This document shows positions 21,610-34,119 of a stretch of 64,000 bases of DNA, piece by piece. Under the pieces are notes generated by a model that was not told the DNA's origin, searched no databases, and was given only the letters and a program-made list of their open reading frames with translations. Position 1 is the stretch's first letter. Each line of letters opens with the position of its first letter. This DNA comes from Ceriagrion tenellum. Its lineage: Eukaryota; Arthropoda; Insecta; Odonata; Coenagrionidae. Made by a program: the position numbers and the translations under genes. The stretch is from the NCBI GenBank assembly GCA_963169105.1, contig OY720637.1:34839925-34903924 (forward strand). Reading direction: 5' to 3'.

Positions 21610-23985
21610 GCTCCGTTTTTTTCGAAGTCAAGTATGATTCCCATTATTTTACATATCCGTTCGGTAGTTAATCCGTCTCAAATTTTCGCGCCTACCCGTT
21701 CCAGAGTTGGAGTGCGGCTTCAAAATAATATCCTCCGTGTCATCCCAAAACCCTCGAGATCATCCGGCAACTTTAGCCCAGAGCGTTTCCGTGCTGTATT
21801 CCAGTGGCACCCAAAGTGCTTCCCATCATTTTATTTACACTCTGTCTTCGCTCAAAGAAGGTACGCTTCAATACAACGTTTGGATTTCCTTTGTTTTTTG
21901 TTCACATAAATCGTATACAAATTGTTTTTTGCTAAGGGTACCAAACACGCGCACACGAGTAGTTTCCCAACTATAGCAAAGGGGTCATATTTTCCCTGGT
22001 TATTATTCTTACATAATTCTTGTTTACTATGTCTGTACCTGATGATGTCGCGCAGCGATAAAACCGGGTCGTAAGAACGTAAAAAACCTTACGTGGAAAA
22101 CTAAGTAATTCCTCATTTCATTATGAAGGAACTCCACCAAGTTACTGCCAATAGCATTAATTTTAATTACATTTATGATTATGTCCATCGTATTAATACA
22201 TTTAATTAAGTGACGTGTGGACCAAGAATTATTTTCTACTTACGTGAAAAGTTACGAAAATGTGCACTCAATGCGTCACAAAAACCGCTCGCGCCGCAGC
22301 CATGGAGAGTAAATGAAAGGAGAATTAGTGGTAATTGCAAAGCCACCACGAGGCGAAACAGCGCGGAAGAAGAAAATCGATTAAACTTTATACATATAAA
22401 TATTTTTAGGGCGGGGGCATAATAATTTAGGCCATAAAATAGATGGGAACCGAGACAAGTAAAGATTGCTACACACCCACCCATCAACAACGGGTGGGGG
22501 ATCCTTCAGAATAATTCAGCATTCTAGCGACAGTCACCCAATAGATAAAAAGATACGTCGAAACTGACAACTGATCAATGTCTTCTTCACATCAATCTGA
22601 TCTTTTGATAATCAACTTTCGTGCAATCAGCGGGCCAAAGCTGCGGAAATGACTCGACTTTTTGTAGTCTCATCTACGTATGAGTGCATAAAAGTGACAA
22701 TGGACGTCATAGCAATTGAAACACATCTATCAAAACTCACACAATCCACCTTCGAGAGGAGTAAGGCTCAACGAGACAATACAACTGTATGCCCTCATTG
22801 CACACGGTAACGCTCAGTTTACGCACGCAAGAATTACGATTGCATCAAGTTTGATGTCCGTTTCCACACACACCAACAAAAAGCCGGTGCCAGTAACGGG
22901 CACAGTACCCGAAAAAAATTCTCTCGTGACGCCTTCCATTCACGAATTCAACAAGGCTAATGACTTGTCATCCTATGTCACGGCCTTTTGCAGTGGCTTG
23001 TACTGTAAGGTGTGATTCTAGTTGACGTATGTTCCCAAATCTCGCACCAAGATACAAAAATGACAACATCGAAATTCAATCCATCTCGTAGTAAGCACAT
23101 AGCTGGAAATTCATCCAATCACGACGAACTGCCAATCCACAAAGCCTAAAGAAAACACGATAAAAAGACAAGCACATCCCAATAAAGAATGCACACCAAA
23201 CTGATCAATACAAGATGAAGCTATTAACAACTAAAAGGAAACACGGTACTGCACCATCATCGTAAGTGTTCAACCGAATAAATCCCAACAAAAACCTTCC
23301 AATACGTTTCTTATTTTTGTTATTTATTTATTGTTGATTTGACATTAAGCACATTACACTGCAATAGTCATTGTCAAAAGTAAAAAAAAAACACACATGC
23401 AGGAAGTTAATATTTCAGTTTAGGAGTATCACTCTCGACAAATTTCCGCAAAGACTAAAATTCTTTAGACAAAAGCGAACGGTGAACGATCAATGTAAAG
23501 CTACACAGGCTGACAATCCTAGCATCTTGGGGCAGTATCTTAAACCTCTTAGTCTTATTACGTTACATGATTTGGCACTTTTTTACGATGTACCTACAGT
23601 GGGGAACCACTAAATTTTACCTTATCCTCGTGAAGTGGTGATGAATACAGACTCCTGACTCTAATGAGCTCAGACTTTCCTTTACTTCATATACATACAA
23701 ATTTATAAATATAATGACCATAGAGTAACGTAATACCCAATTTGATAAAAAGTCTATTTTTTATAAAAAATGTCTCCCCTCACCAAACGGTCCAAGATTC
23801 CTGCTCTTTCCAACATCTTCTACACCTGCCTAGAATTCTCCCTCTTTAGCCATTTGCAGTTGGTCTTTAACCTTCGATACCTCATCCAGCTAAAGAGTGC
23901 TCACTCCGTATGATATCTTCCGTCAACTTCCTCTCTTCTGTAACTTCGGCATTTACCGCTCTCCGTTTCTCCTTTAATTCTTCTC
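21610..23985. other. No gene recognised; one decayed hammerhead-like motif at 22039
   Basis: The short ORFs on both strands carry no signature. 22039-22070 reads CTGATGA, T, GTCGC-GCA-GCGA, then TAAAACCGGGTC, a hammerhead-like core whose conserved GAAA has become TAAA or AAAA. Confidence 0.4.
22039..22070 (+). ncRNA. Decayed hammerhead-like motif
   Basis: CTGATGA, a perfect five-base-pair stem GTCGC/GCGAT (one G-T pair) and ACCGGGTC are kept, but the G of GAAA is lost. It has the same architecture as 13746-13778. Confidence 0.4.
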
Positions 23986-23994
23986 ATTTACACC

Positions 23995-24300
23995 CAGTTC
24001 AATCATTTTCAGAGGAAACCCGATCCCTACTTGAGCGTCTTGTGGAGGGCACTTCAAGTGGAGTACTCCGTCTGTCGGATGAGACGTTAAACCGGGGTCC
24101 CCTTGGCGCCTTTCGTTAAGAGCAGGCTAATGCCGACGCCGAGTTTCTATCCACCCTTCCTCCCTTACCTACCTTCGTTAAGAGCAGGCTAATGCCGACG
24201 CCGAGTTTCTATCCACCCTTCCTCCCTTACCTATCCCCTATAGCGCAAATGACCTTAGCCGTCGTTCGCCTTCCCAAATATCCAATCCCAGTTTAATCAT
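23995..24300 (+). mobile_element. SINE, family S1, with internal tandem duplication
   Basis: It matches the S1 copy at 17334 from TTTTCAGAGGAAACCCGATC through CGGATGAGACGTTAAACCG to the 3' end near CCAATCCC. The tRNA head is missing. A 62-bp unit starting TTCGTTAAGAGCAGG (24112-24173) is repeated directly at 24174-24233, and the repeat units look identical. Confidence 0.8.
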
Positions 24301-24819
24301 TCTGCCCTAGCCCACGCCCATCCCTAAAAGCCTCCAATATACCGGCTCACGAATAAACAAACGTGAAAAAGAATCTCGTACTACACGTAAACTACCACTT
24401 CTCGATGAAAAAAAGTCGACACGTGCTTTTATAAATAATTACTCCCCATCGCAAATGCTTTTCTGCAGAAAAAACTTGTACTTCACTGCGTAAGGATCAA
24501 GGGAACTTTTTAAAAAGTAAAATAATTAAATAAAATAAAAACTGTAAAATAAAATAAAGTCTTGCAACCACTCCAATAATCTTGCTCGTATTAAATATAT
24601 AGAAAATGTTAATTCTTAACATCGCCATATACTTTGCATCGACCGTAATAAGAGGTCAAACTTAGAACTTACAGTAGAACGAGCCTATTCTTTTGATAGA
24701 GCTCTAGACCTAGTACACAAAATCTCAAGAGTTCCGAATGCATTCAGAGCCACTTTTTGTATAGATATGGAAATGTCCCCGCAAGACATTAAAATAAGGG
24801 GTGATTTCGCAAAAAAAGG

Positions 24820-25215
24820 AAGACGAGAATAGGTTGCAGCCACTTGAGATGTGGGTTTGGAGAAGGAGAGGTGGTGGATGGAATGGAAGACTATATAACG
24901 AGGAAGTGCTCGAGATGGTGGGCGAGGAAACTCCTTAATGAAATTCGAGATCGGCAGAGTAGGTGGCTGGAGGATGTTATAAGGGGCGATCGGTAGCTCA
25001 AGAGAGTGATGGAGGGAATGATTTTGGGCAAGCGAGGAAGGGGAAGAAAGAGAAAAGGTTTCATGAACGGGAACGAGAAGGGAAGATCGTATTCTAAGGC
25101 AAAAATGGATATTCCAGATCGAGATAGGCCTCTGGAAGTGTAGAAAACAGAGAGGAGATTCTCTGACTTTCAACAAAACCTACCTTCACCGGTAAAAATC
25201 TCTTTTAAAAAAACG
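24820..25215 (+). pseudogene. RTE-like LINE fragment (3' end)
   Basis: Frameshifted match to the family at 5272: 'EDENRLQPLEMWVWRRR', 'NEEVLEMVG', 'KLLNEIRDRQSRWLEDVI', 'ERKRKGFMNG', then the 3' end AACCTACCTTCACCGGTA. Confidence 0.75.
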
Positions 25216-25219
25216 CTCA

Positions 25220-27415
25220 AAATTATGCCACCGGCGACTCCAAGGAAAATAATACGTATTTTATTTATTTTTAAATGCCGAAATAACTAACTCCTCGCTC
25301 ATCCCCCAGCTTATATCCAAATCTCCAAGGCTCCACTAAGCACTCAAGGAATCACATCGCATTAAAAGTCCCCGTTATATGCGTTGCGTTCTTTTTTTTA
25401 CCTCTATCATATTCCCATATCCGCACGAGGACCAAAGGTCGGGTTTAACGGGGTGAAAGATAAAACATCGCACGAGTAAGACGCAACGCCACGTCTGTGC
25501 CGAGATGGCTGAAACGAGGAAATCACGCAGACTACAGATTCACACTAGCCGACCATTTTCAACATAAAACTATTCTCGGATTGAGAGCGGAGAGGAAATT
25601 GCGGACAAATGGGAGTATCCAAAATTTCCATCGCGGACAAGTTCGCAGTAAGCGAATAGCATCATCGGCGCACAATTACCACATTCATAATTGAAGCAAT
25701 TAATCAGCTACATTAGCAGCCTAATGATTTCGAGAAGGCTCGTGATTTCCCTAAACTATCAGCGTAAATTAATCAGAACGAAGGCTAATTACATGGGTGT
25801 AGGTAAAGAAAGCATCTCCATTAGAGCCTGCGATTTCATCCCGACCCAGGACGACAAGAGAATTATAGGTACATGTGCGGAGTAGTATCGAAAATCCACT
25901 ACATTAACGTTCATGCACTTACGACGATTAAATTTAATTATACATAACATAAATTACGACGATTGGATTACTTCCACGATGTTAAAGGGAAAAAAAACAA
26001 ACATGCCCGATCTCAATGCTACGATTAGGCATATGCATCGACGGATTTTGCCCACATGTATGTGGTCGACGAAAAAATTCATCGAAAAGGTTCGGTTTCG
26101 ATGATGGTAATCGATTATCGACGGCGATGGGTAGATGAAATCATCGTCGTTGATGTTTTCGATGTGAAAGAAGGACTGTTGCGAATGGTTAAGCATCCAC
26201 ATGGCATCAACGCCCGCTCACCGATCTTAAACACAGCAAAATACAGCAGGATCTATAGACAATCTTTCAGAAATGGTTGTTACAATAAGGTGGTTTAACT
26301 TTTTAAGTTACCTTCAAATGGTAGTAACTAAACGTCGTCTAGATTTATACATGTGCGGGGCTTTGTTCGCCAATATTTCTTACCTTATCTCGGTAAACTT
26401 TTACAATTTTACCCTCATACCCAACATCCTCCCCCCTTGTTTCATCGTTCAGTAAATCTCCGACCCTAATTATCCCCTAAAAACACCCACCTCGCCTCTT
26501 CCTTACGGTGGAAGGAACGATTTCCGTTACGTACAGATTAACGTGAAACTTTACATACGCGAACTCACTATAAATATGGATAGATAACAGCGGACAAAAT
26601 GCATTTTACCCAAAGGGTTTCTTGGCAAATTAATGCTCTTTTAACTGGTAGCCATTTGATAGTCTAATATTTCAAAATAATTCGATGACATACGTACCTA
26701 CAGATTTTCTCCTAAACGCGAAAAAAGTGCCTTTCTTGTTATTGCTATGGATCCTACTGAATACCAGGGCAGCATACTGAATAAAAATCACATGTTAACA
26801 TTCCTCTTTCGCTTAAATTTCGCGTCGTAAACTCAAGTTTAATATAATATAATTCTTGAAGCATAATTCTTACCACACTTATGGCTTTCCAAAGTATAAA
26901 TTACTGTATACACAATAGTGATGTGTGGTCAAAGAGTTTCTTTTCGATTTACACGAAAAGTTGTTCAAATGTGCACTCAACGATCAAACACCGTAAGGTG
27001 GCTCCAGAAATGGAGAGAGTACGGAAGGAGACTGTTCACCCGTTCTCGAGTAACCATGGTGCACGTTATGAGGGTTTTCGCCCCAATACTCCTTGGTTCG
27101 CCCACCAATACTCGCCAAATAGCGATCACCATAAAATAGATTTTCACACTCTCCCGCGCATCGAGTCACTCGCTCCGGTATCTAATCAGCGAATATTCGC
27201 TTCTCTCGTTTTTTTCGCGAAATACGGACACGTCGCGGGAAAGGGCGAGCAGTGACCCGAAACTCGTCGAACGACCAACGTGCGGAGTTGCCTTCATCAA
27301 ATTTAAGTCGCCTTTCCTCAACCATACTTTAAGTATGTAATAGAATAATATATAGTAAGCCCTTCCTTGTGTGTCTTCCTTGTCATCCACCACACCTCCC
27401 TCTACAGCTGGGTGC
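25220..27415. other. No gene recognised
   Basis: The DNA is AT-rich with short shadow ORFs. 26036-26165 is unusually rich in CGAT and ATCGA words. No RNA gene or complete transposon was found. Confidence 0.4.
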
Positions 27416-27418
27416 AAG

Positions 27419-27440
27419 GAGTATAGATTAATCTATACTC
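27419..27440. repeat. Perfect 22-bp palindrome
   Basis: GAGTATAGATT is followed directly by its exact reverse complement AATCTATACTC. Nearby, CGTTCCTTTCGGTCCGTC and its variants occur three times, in both orientations, up to 27570. Confidence 0.8.
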
Positions 27441-27939
27441 ATTGGCTGGGTCGTTCGCGAACTAACGGGTCCGAAGGAACGATCCATGGACTGAACTGGA
27501 GGACCGACCGTTCCTCTCGGTCCGTCGGACTACTCTATACTCCTTGATCGTTCCTTTCGGTCCGTCATTATTTTCCTATCTTTGAGTGATGGGATGTTCT
27601 TTCCAATACCCCAAAATTTCATCTGCTGATGCCAGCGGTGTAATTAGCAGTGCTTTTTTCCTCATTTAAATTACACCTATTTACGAAACAACGTAAACAT
27701 TTGATAATATTACCTTCCATCTTTTATTTCATCCAGCAATCTTAAATACCATCAATACGGTATTTCTAGGTTTTTCACATTCTTTAAAAACCAAGAACAT
27801 GTTAAAAATAAAAATGCATGACCACTAATAAAAAAGGAACGATGAACTAGTGAAAATGAACGGGTCCCAAAAAGGACTGCTCCAGAGTGAACGAGTTCCC
27901 AAAAATGAACGGATTTGCCCATCTCTACCTCCCTCAGCC

Positions 27940-28140
27940 TATTTTCGTTCTCCGGGCTAAAGAGTCCACGTTTCTGCCCCGTATACCACTAAAATAAACT
28001 TCAAATCAAGCTCTTCTGCAGCCTCTTCTTTCTATCCCTACAGAAGGTCCTCGTCATAAGCTCACATCCATCACTAAACGACTCCTTAGCTAACGCTATT
28101 CTCCTCCTAATTTATTCTCCGCTGTGCCCATTTCCGGCTA
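27940..28140 (-). pseudogene. RTE-like LINE fragment
   Basis: The minus strand reads RIALAKESFSDGCELMTRTF and CRDRKKRLQKSLIWSLF. This is the 'RI..AK.AF......L......L..R..K.L.WSV.LYG' stretch that lies just after the RT palm in RTE-type elements. It is internally degraded. Confidence 0.6.
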
Positions 28141-28159
28141 ACTTGCTCCCCAAGCAGCT

Positions 28160-28395
28160 ACATCTACACCATCAAGCCATCTCAAGGGTGTTCGGCAGGG
28201 GGTGGTTCATCAACATCATACACTATAATGTAAAAATGAACTTTCATCAACATGCACTACGCTATAGGTATGGTACCAATGCTACAGAAACTATTGAATT
28301 AATCTGAAATGCAACTACGTGAACGCGATTCAAGAGTCATGCTGGGAACATGCAAAACATGGTGTTAGCACTACGCGGCAGATTTCGAAACATTA
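28160..28395. repeat. Dispersed repeat, partner of 1751-2285
   Basis: It shares CTCAAGGGTGTTCGGCAGG, AATGCTACAGAAACT and TCATGCTGGGAACATGCAAA with the first repeat. It is probably a LINE 3'-end derivative. Confidence 0.5.
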
Positions 28396-28689
28396 AGTAA
28401 AAAGACCGGAGGGTTCGAGATTGGAAGAAGAGTTCAGCGACCGTGTAGTCGGTCCATAATTTATTTCCACATCTACATGTAGGTAATGGTGAAGGAGTAC
28501 TGGGAAGTAAATTGGGAGGGCGGGAAGTGAACTGCGCGAGATTCGCAGATGATATAAATGCTCTACCTGATCCAATCCGGGCCCTCCAACTTTTAAGCCC
28601 AGCTTCGCTTCCTTTGTTATATAATCTCATTACTAATTTTTCTCATGATATGATATGATCCCACTTCCATCTCCCGCAATTATTTTCGA

Positions 28690-28945
28690 ATGTTTGCAAT
28701 TTCCTCGATAATCGACCATCCAACGCCTAGCCGTCCAAGGACCTAACCGACTGGCCCCATACTTTGATTGCCGCATCCAACTCTTTCCATGCAATCTCCT
28801 CGCTATATTTGTTGAAAAGCAAAGACAAAAGCGAACACCCTTGCCTCACCCCGCGATCAACAACTGAACACCCTGACTCTCCGTCAGCCGTCCTCACCCA
28901 CCTTGCCACGCTACGGATGGGTCTCCTATCACGCCCATCAAATTC
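28690..28945 (-). pseudogene. RTE-like reverse transcriptase fragment
   Basis: The minus strand reads VVDRGVRQGCSLLSLLFNKY followed by SEEIAWKELD. GVRQGCSLSPLLFN..SE is the RT domain 4 signature of RTE-type elements. The flanks are lost. Confidence 0.7.
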
Positions 28946-28959
28946 CTATATTCATCAGT

Positions 28960-29275
28960 TTATGCATTAATAAGGCAAGTGTGAGAGTTAACACGGTTCT
29001 GAGTGATTGATTTGAAATAAAGCAGGGCGTGATTGGAAATGTAAACGTGCAAATCCTACTATATGATCCTACTGATGAGAGTCGAATAACGAAACATATA
29101 TATAAGAGTGAAATGAATGGTGCGAGAGGTAGAGGTAGGCGCAGAAAGTCGTGGTTGAGTAAATTCTTGGAAATTATTGAAGCAGAGTAAGGTGTACAAT
29201 TATGTATTTTTGATTGAAACTTTGTGACTGTGCCGACCCCGGAAGGGAACGGCGGGATTGGTATGTATGTATGAA
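28960..29275 (+). mobile_element. RTE-like LINE, family B, internally deleted copy
   Basis: The 5' part (AAGGCAAGTGTGAGAGT), the middle (GATTGGAAATGTAAACGTGC) and the 3' part (AGTGAAATGAATGGTGCGAG, CGGAAGGGAACGGCGGG) match the longer copy at 52851. Two internal blocks are missing. Similar 11-mers (ATGCATTAATA on the left, ATGCAATAATA on the right) flank it and may be its target duplication. Confidence 0.7.
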
Positions 29276-29384
29276 TGCAATAATATTCCCAACAACTCGG
29301 CCACACGCCTTTTCGAAATCCATAATGCAAGCACATACCTCTCAAAATGTACCTAATATTTTTTGGCTGAAATCCGTTTTCTTG

Positions 29385-29515
29385 GGCAGCAGAAAATTTT
29401 CCTGCTCCCGAAGCTCCGCGAAGGGTCGACCCTCATTCACCTGGACTCGAACTCCGAATCCAAGCCTCGACGTCGACTCCTCACCGTGAGTGGGTAACGG
29501 CACCTACTGACGAGC
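29385..29515 (-). mobile_element. tRNA-like SINE candidate
   Basis: On the minus strand a tRNA-like head is followed by the B box GAGTTCGAGTCCAGG. A box-like bases occur near GTAGGTGCCGTTACCCACTC. No anticodon arm can be drawn with confidence, so it is a SINE or tRNA pseudogene rather than a tRNA gene. Confidence 0.4.
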
Positions 29516-29519
29516 CGCA

Positions 29520-32500
29520 CTATGGTTTATAACTTTTAAAAGTTAACAATAAATGCAAAAAATTATGTTCGTATTTTTTATCGCACTAGGCACGCTGACG
29601 AAATTTTTTTTAAATTGCCATTTTACTATCTATCTTAACCATTTTATGAGATTAAAAAAAACCAAGCCGCATAAACGTGCAACCGGATTGAAGCCTAATT
29701 CTTTCCTTGAGTGTTCTCATCACCGCGACCGCATCCCGAGCTACTCTCCCCTGTCGGAACCAAAATCGGCCATCGCTCAGGTAGCAAAATGCCGCGCTAT
29801 CCGACCCCCGATTCATTATTCTGAGCAAAACTTGTGCTGCGAATGATACCAATCGAATTATTCTACACTACTCGCATTCTGACGCTTTTCTTCTGGATAC
29901 ACAATCAGGGAGTCAAAGAGTATAAATTGTATTTGAAACACAAAATCCTAATTACGTACTTGTAAATTCTTATATACGCTCATAATAAAATCTTTGAGAT
30001 CGATATGAAAATAATGCAAATAAAAGAATACAAGTGACCTTATCATGTGATCTACGGATTAAGGTAGGAAAGAACTTTACGCTTCTTTCTACATAGTGTT
30101 CTCATCCCAGCAATCGCATGCCGAGATGCCTTCCTCTTCCGGAGCTAATCTGGTCATCATCCAAGTAGTAATTAGCCAATTTTCCGGCTTACGGAGATGG
30201 TTCAGAGGGCGAAATGTTTTTATCATTTATTATTTTAGCAAAAAATACGCTAATACTGGCTTTGGCGGCAACAAAATGGCATGTTAACAACGGTCCCTTT
30301 CGCTATGAGCCAAAAAAATTCGTTCCCACACCTTTCATCCTTTACTTCTAGAACTTCATTCATGGGTTAGAGTTTGGCTGCTATGGGAGGGGCTCTTTAT
30401 TTGCCGAGAACATCGGCCGGCAAATTGGAAGAAAAAAATGTGTACGTATACCTATAATCTCTACAACCGGCTTGGACTGAGAAGATTGATTTGACGCAAG
30501 CAACATGATATTCGATAATTTTCAGAGCATATGATCAGCTGACGCACTGCCATAACTTTTAAAGATTCATTTGGATTACGATACTTGATTAGGGTATAAA
30601 TTGATCAGCATTATTGTAACCTCATTCTCAAGAATTTCTAAATAAAATTGAAGAAGCAATGAAACGGCAGGATTGAATGCAATCGGTTTATCCCTAACCC
30701 AAAAATGAAATACCTGCTTCAAAATGAAATGCACCAGTTTGATCAGTAACCGTTCCATACATACAACAGCAAACCACGAGGATATTTCGTAGGCCCCGGT
30801 GTCTGGGCAACGTGAACCGCATGACGTGACGCACACGTCATTTCAATGCTAACGAGTTCAGGTTTTTAAATATTTAAATACGTAGGTAGGTTGTTTGACA
30901 TGATCATGATCGATTGAAAAACGTAGAAGCATAGGTTTTCAAACAAAGAAATATTAAGCAGGAGATAATAAAACTGGGCCTAAGTCGATTGACTGCATTT
31001 TCTACGCACACCCACGATATCAAAGCTATAAGAGGCTTTGTTAGGCAGAGGGTGAGCTTAAAATATAAGCCCGCAAATGTCACGCATGCTATCTGGTCCC
31101 ATAATATATTCCCCACCGAAGGCATGTATCTCATTCCGAACCACATTTCACAGCAACACCCTTTTCTTGAATGTTTACGATTAAACCAAGGGCTACGCCC
31201 ACTTGCGTATAAAGACTCGACTTCGGAGCGTAACGGTTCCGCTTTAGTGAAGCCGTTCATTAACTTGCGGATTTGACTGAATGAAATCATATCTTCATAG
31301 AGAAACCGTTTGACTGAATGAAAACATACTTTCCTAGAGAAACTCAGCCACAAAGGAGAAGATCGTTTCAAACACGTTTTTAACACGCGGGAAGTTCATC
31401 TTGCCCCCGAAGACTCGAGCAACGCGTAAGCAATCTCACTTTAGGAAGAAATATCCACGAAGAATGAACAATAAACTCATAGTTGATAGTACGTAACACA
31501 AAAAAGAGACCCATGTGTTACGTTAGTCCGCCAACCGCTGAGATAAATATTACAATTGTACTGCAACTTGCACTACGTCATTATCATCTACCTATTACCC
31601 TGCAAGCCACCACAAGGGTGTTTGGCTCATTATCTTCGGCTCGAAGCAATTATCTACTCGCATACAAATTTCCAAGCAAATTAGAATCAAGCACATCCTT
31701 CACTTGAACTTCCAGACGGCGATCAAACAAAATAAGCACAAAAGCATCGATGACAACAGACTGTTGAATCCCATGGAAAATTGATAAAAATCGCTAAGAG
31801 GGGATAAATGAATAAAAAATGTTTCTGGATGTGCCATTGACACACGTTAAATATTCACTAAGTTTAACAAATGGGAAGTAAACAGGCAGCAAAATTTCGT
31901 TTCAAAATTTCGAAAAAAAATCGTTTAAATAGAAAAAAAATACGGTCTAGCAAACATCCACAATGAAACAAATCTCGACCATTTAAAGTCCATTAAATGG
32001 GTAATTCTAAAAATGATGAAACAGCTAAGATTAAATCTAAAACCTACATCTATATAATATCCTGTGAGACACCTCATTAGTGGTCGGCGAAATAAGTTAA
32101 TCAAGTAGGTGGTCCAGACAAACAAAAAAGAATGTTATAAAAATGACACCGGGAAATACGTTTCGTGTAAAATATAACAAAGGCATTGGCAAGAAAATAT
32201 TTTTTTTAATAGTGCAATACACAAGCAAATCAAAAGACCATGCCTGAGTTATAAATTACTAATTTCGATAATGCTATCAAATTAATTGCCTTTTCACAGG
32301 ACTTGCCAGGATCTCGACCCAAAACAAACACAACGCAAAAGTCATTCAATATAAGTAGCAAATTACTATATACATATCCCTGTCAAGATATAGTTTCAGG
32401 ATTCATTTCTTCCAGTTTTTCACGCGCCTTCCATGCGCAGTTGTAGCCATAAAACAGAAAACTACCGCTGAAATATCGAAACCTCAAAAAGTAACGCAAT

Positions 32501-33120
32501 CATGCAGCGGACGAGCGACGAACATGCGATCTATTATGTCAAAAACCTACTTCATTTATTAATGCATTCGGACCAGAGTTAAACACACGATCGAAAACGA
32601 TCTCTCTCTTATAAACCACAATCATTACTTTTTACACGAACATTATTCAACTTATGAACACCGAGAACAATAATACGATGAATTTTTTAACCCACGAATG
32701 AAGGAGTCCCGAAGGTCCTTCGTCTTGCATATACACTACCGCTGAAAGCAGAGGACACGAGAGCGGGAACGCTGCAGCGAACGGAACATAGGACCGCAGG
32801 GTGAGTAAATATTTTCATGGCTATCGATGATAGGGAAGAACAGCTGAGAGGCCTACGGAGGTCTGTCAAACACCAGTGCAGCACGTAACGACCAGACACG
32901 TGCGACATGCCGTCAATATAGTGGCAGTGACACGAGTAAATCTCTCCCTAGCAATAAAACGTAATATAATAGCAAAAAGGAATCACCATCATCCTAGAGA
33001 CGTACGAATCCGATGCCACATCCCGGGAGCCTTAATCGCGTCATTGCCGCTCTGAGACTCTACGTACAGTAAACAACATAATCACATTACATTAACACAA
33101 GGAACAGAAAACTAAGGTAA
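29520..33120. other. No gene recognised
   Basis: Short shadow ORFs include a 160-codon minus-strand frame at 30904-31386 without any family signature. A LINE 3'-end-like scrap (CCTGCAAGCCACCACAAGGG) lies near 31600. No GH47 mannosidase exon was found on the minus strand. Confidence 0.4.
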
Positions 33121-33129
33121 AAACAGTAC

Positions 33130-33792
33130 CTCTTTCACTTTTAGACGACGTTCTTGGGCGATGGGATCAGGATCCTCCCCTTGATGAGTGTCTGGAAAAT
33201 GATCACTGGGCGCAGGTGGAATAGTCACAATATTCTTCTGCTTTTCCAAATTTAAATTATCAACCAGGTTATCCTCCACTGCATCGACACTCTGTGGAGG
33301 CATTAACGACTTCTGTGATTCACTAACACTGCCCACTGTATGTTTCTTCGATATACCCATGATCTCTGGCCTTTCCAACACTTTTTGACTCTTGATTTTA
33401 TCTAGCTCCACATCCTCTTCTATTTTTGCCAATAACTTCGCCTTATCCTCAATTTTATGCGGATCTGGATGATCTAAATCGTCGTGCCTAATTAATTTAC
33501 CACCACCAGGAATTTCGCTGAAATCCTGACCGTGAGGAGGTACGGGAATCAGCAAGTCAGGACCTGCTTTTTGCATATGTTTATAAACATTATAAACACT
33601 GTTCACCGTACCCGAGCTTCCTCTAAACTCCGGCAAGAAAAAGAAGGTACCGAAACACACAACACCAAATGTCAAAAACACTAACAATATTAAGTACTTC
33701 TCTCTGGGCCTAAAAGATCTTCGAGAAAACGATGGCACAGGTACACCATTCACAAACCTCTGATAAGTAGGTAATATGCCTGTTGATGCCAT
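33130..33792 (-). CDS. alpha-Man-Ia: Class I alpha-1,2-mannosidase, first coding exon
   Basis: This exon encodes the N-terminal 221 residues of a Golgi mannosyl-oligosaccharide alpha-1,2-mannosidase (glycosyl hydrolase family 47), which trims Man9-5GlcNAc2 N-glycans. The start ILPTYQRFVNGVPVPSFSRR is, from memory, characteristic of insect alpha-mannosidase I. A basic cytoplasmic tail is followed by one membrane anchor (about residues 31-50, LILLVFLTFGVVCFGTFFFL), giving a type II protein. A charged stem region follows, and the exon ends in ERRLKVKE, which in the family leads straight into the catalytic domain. I chose the ATG at 33792 because it has A at -3 and G at +4; the three in-frame codons before it start with GTG. 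The exon ends in phase 0 at the donor GAG|GTACTG. The catalytic exons are not visible in the window. Confidence 0.9.
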
Positions 33793-34119
33793 TTTACACA
33801 CGGCTCAACCACTTCCAACGTATTCATCCACATTTGATGTAACTATGTCACCTGCTCATCGACGTTTCCGGCAGGGATTCTTCAGAAATTGAGATGCGGC
33901 ATCTTGTGGCGAAAAGATTAAGTAAATGAATACTGAAATGCGATGCGGGATTTTAGCGCCCTCTATTAGCCTTTGCAGAAGACTCGAACATTTGACATAC
34001 GCCTTGCGTCAAATGTTTACAGTCGTGAGTGCAGACGCTAATTTTGTCTGAATCCTTGTGGTTTTTCGGCTATATTTTGTGTAAATATATTCACCATATT
34101 CCAGTTCTGAAAACAGAGT
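33793..34119. promoter_or_regulatory. Head-to-head promoter region of mannosidase and frataxin
   Basis: The two start codons face away from each other across 327 bp, so this interval must hold both 5' UTRs and probably a shared bidirectional promoter. It contains an inverted repeat, AACATTTGAC (33987-33996) and GTCAAATGTT (34008-34017), separated by 11 bp. I see no clear TATA box at a fitting distance. Confidence 0.7.

Noticed and set aside
30904..31386. 160-codon minus-strand ORF
   Set aside because: It looked long enough for a mannosidase exon, but has no GH47 motif and no clear splice sites. The opposite strand is open too.
33793..33801. Start of the mannosidase three codons earlier
   Set aside because: The upstream codon is GTG. 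The ATG at 33792 has a better context and matches the family's usual N-terminus.
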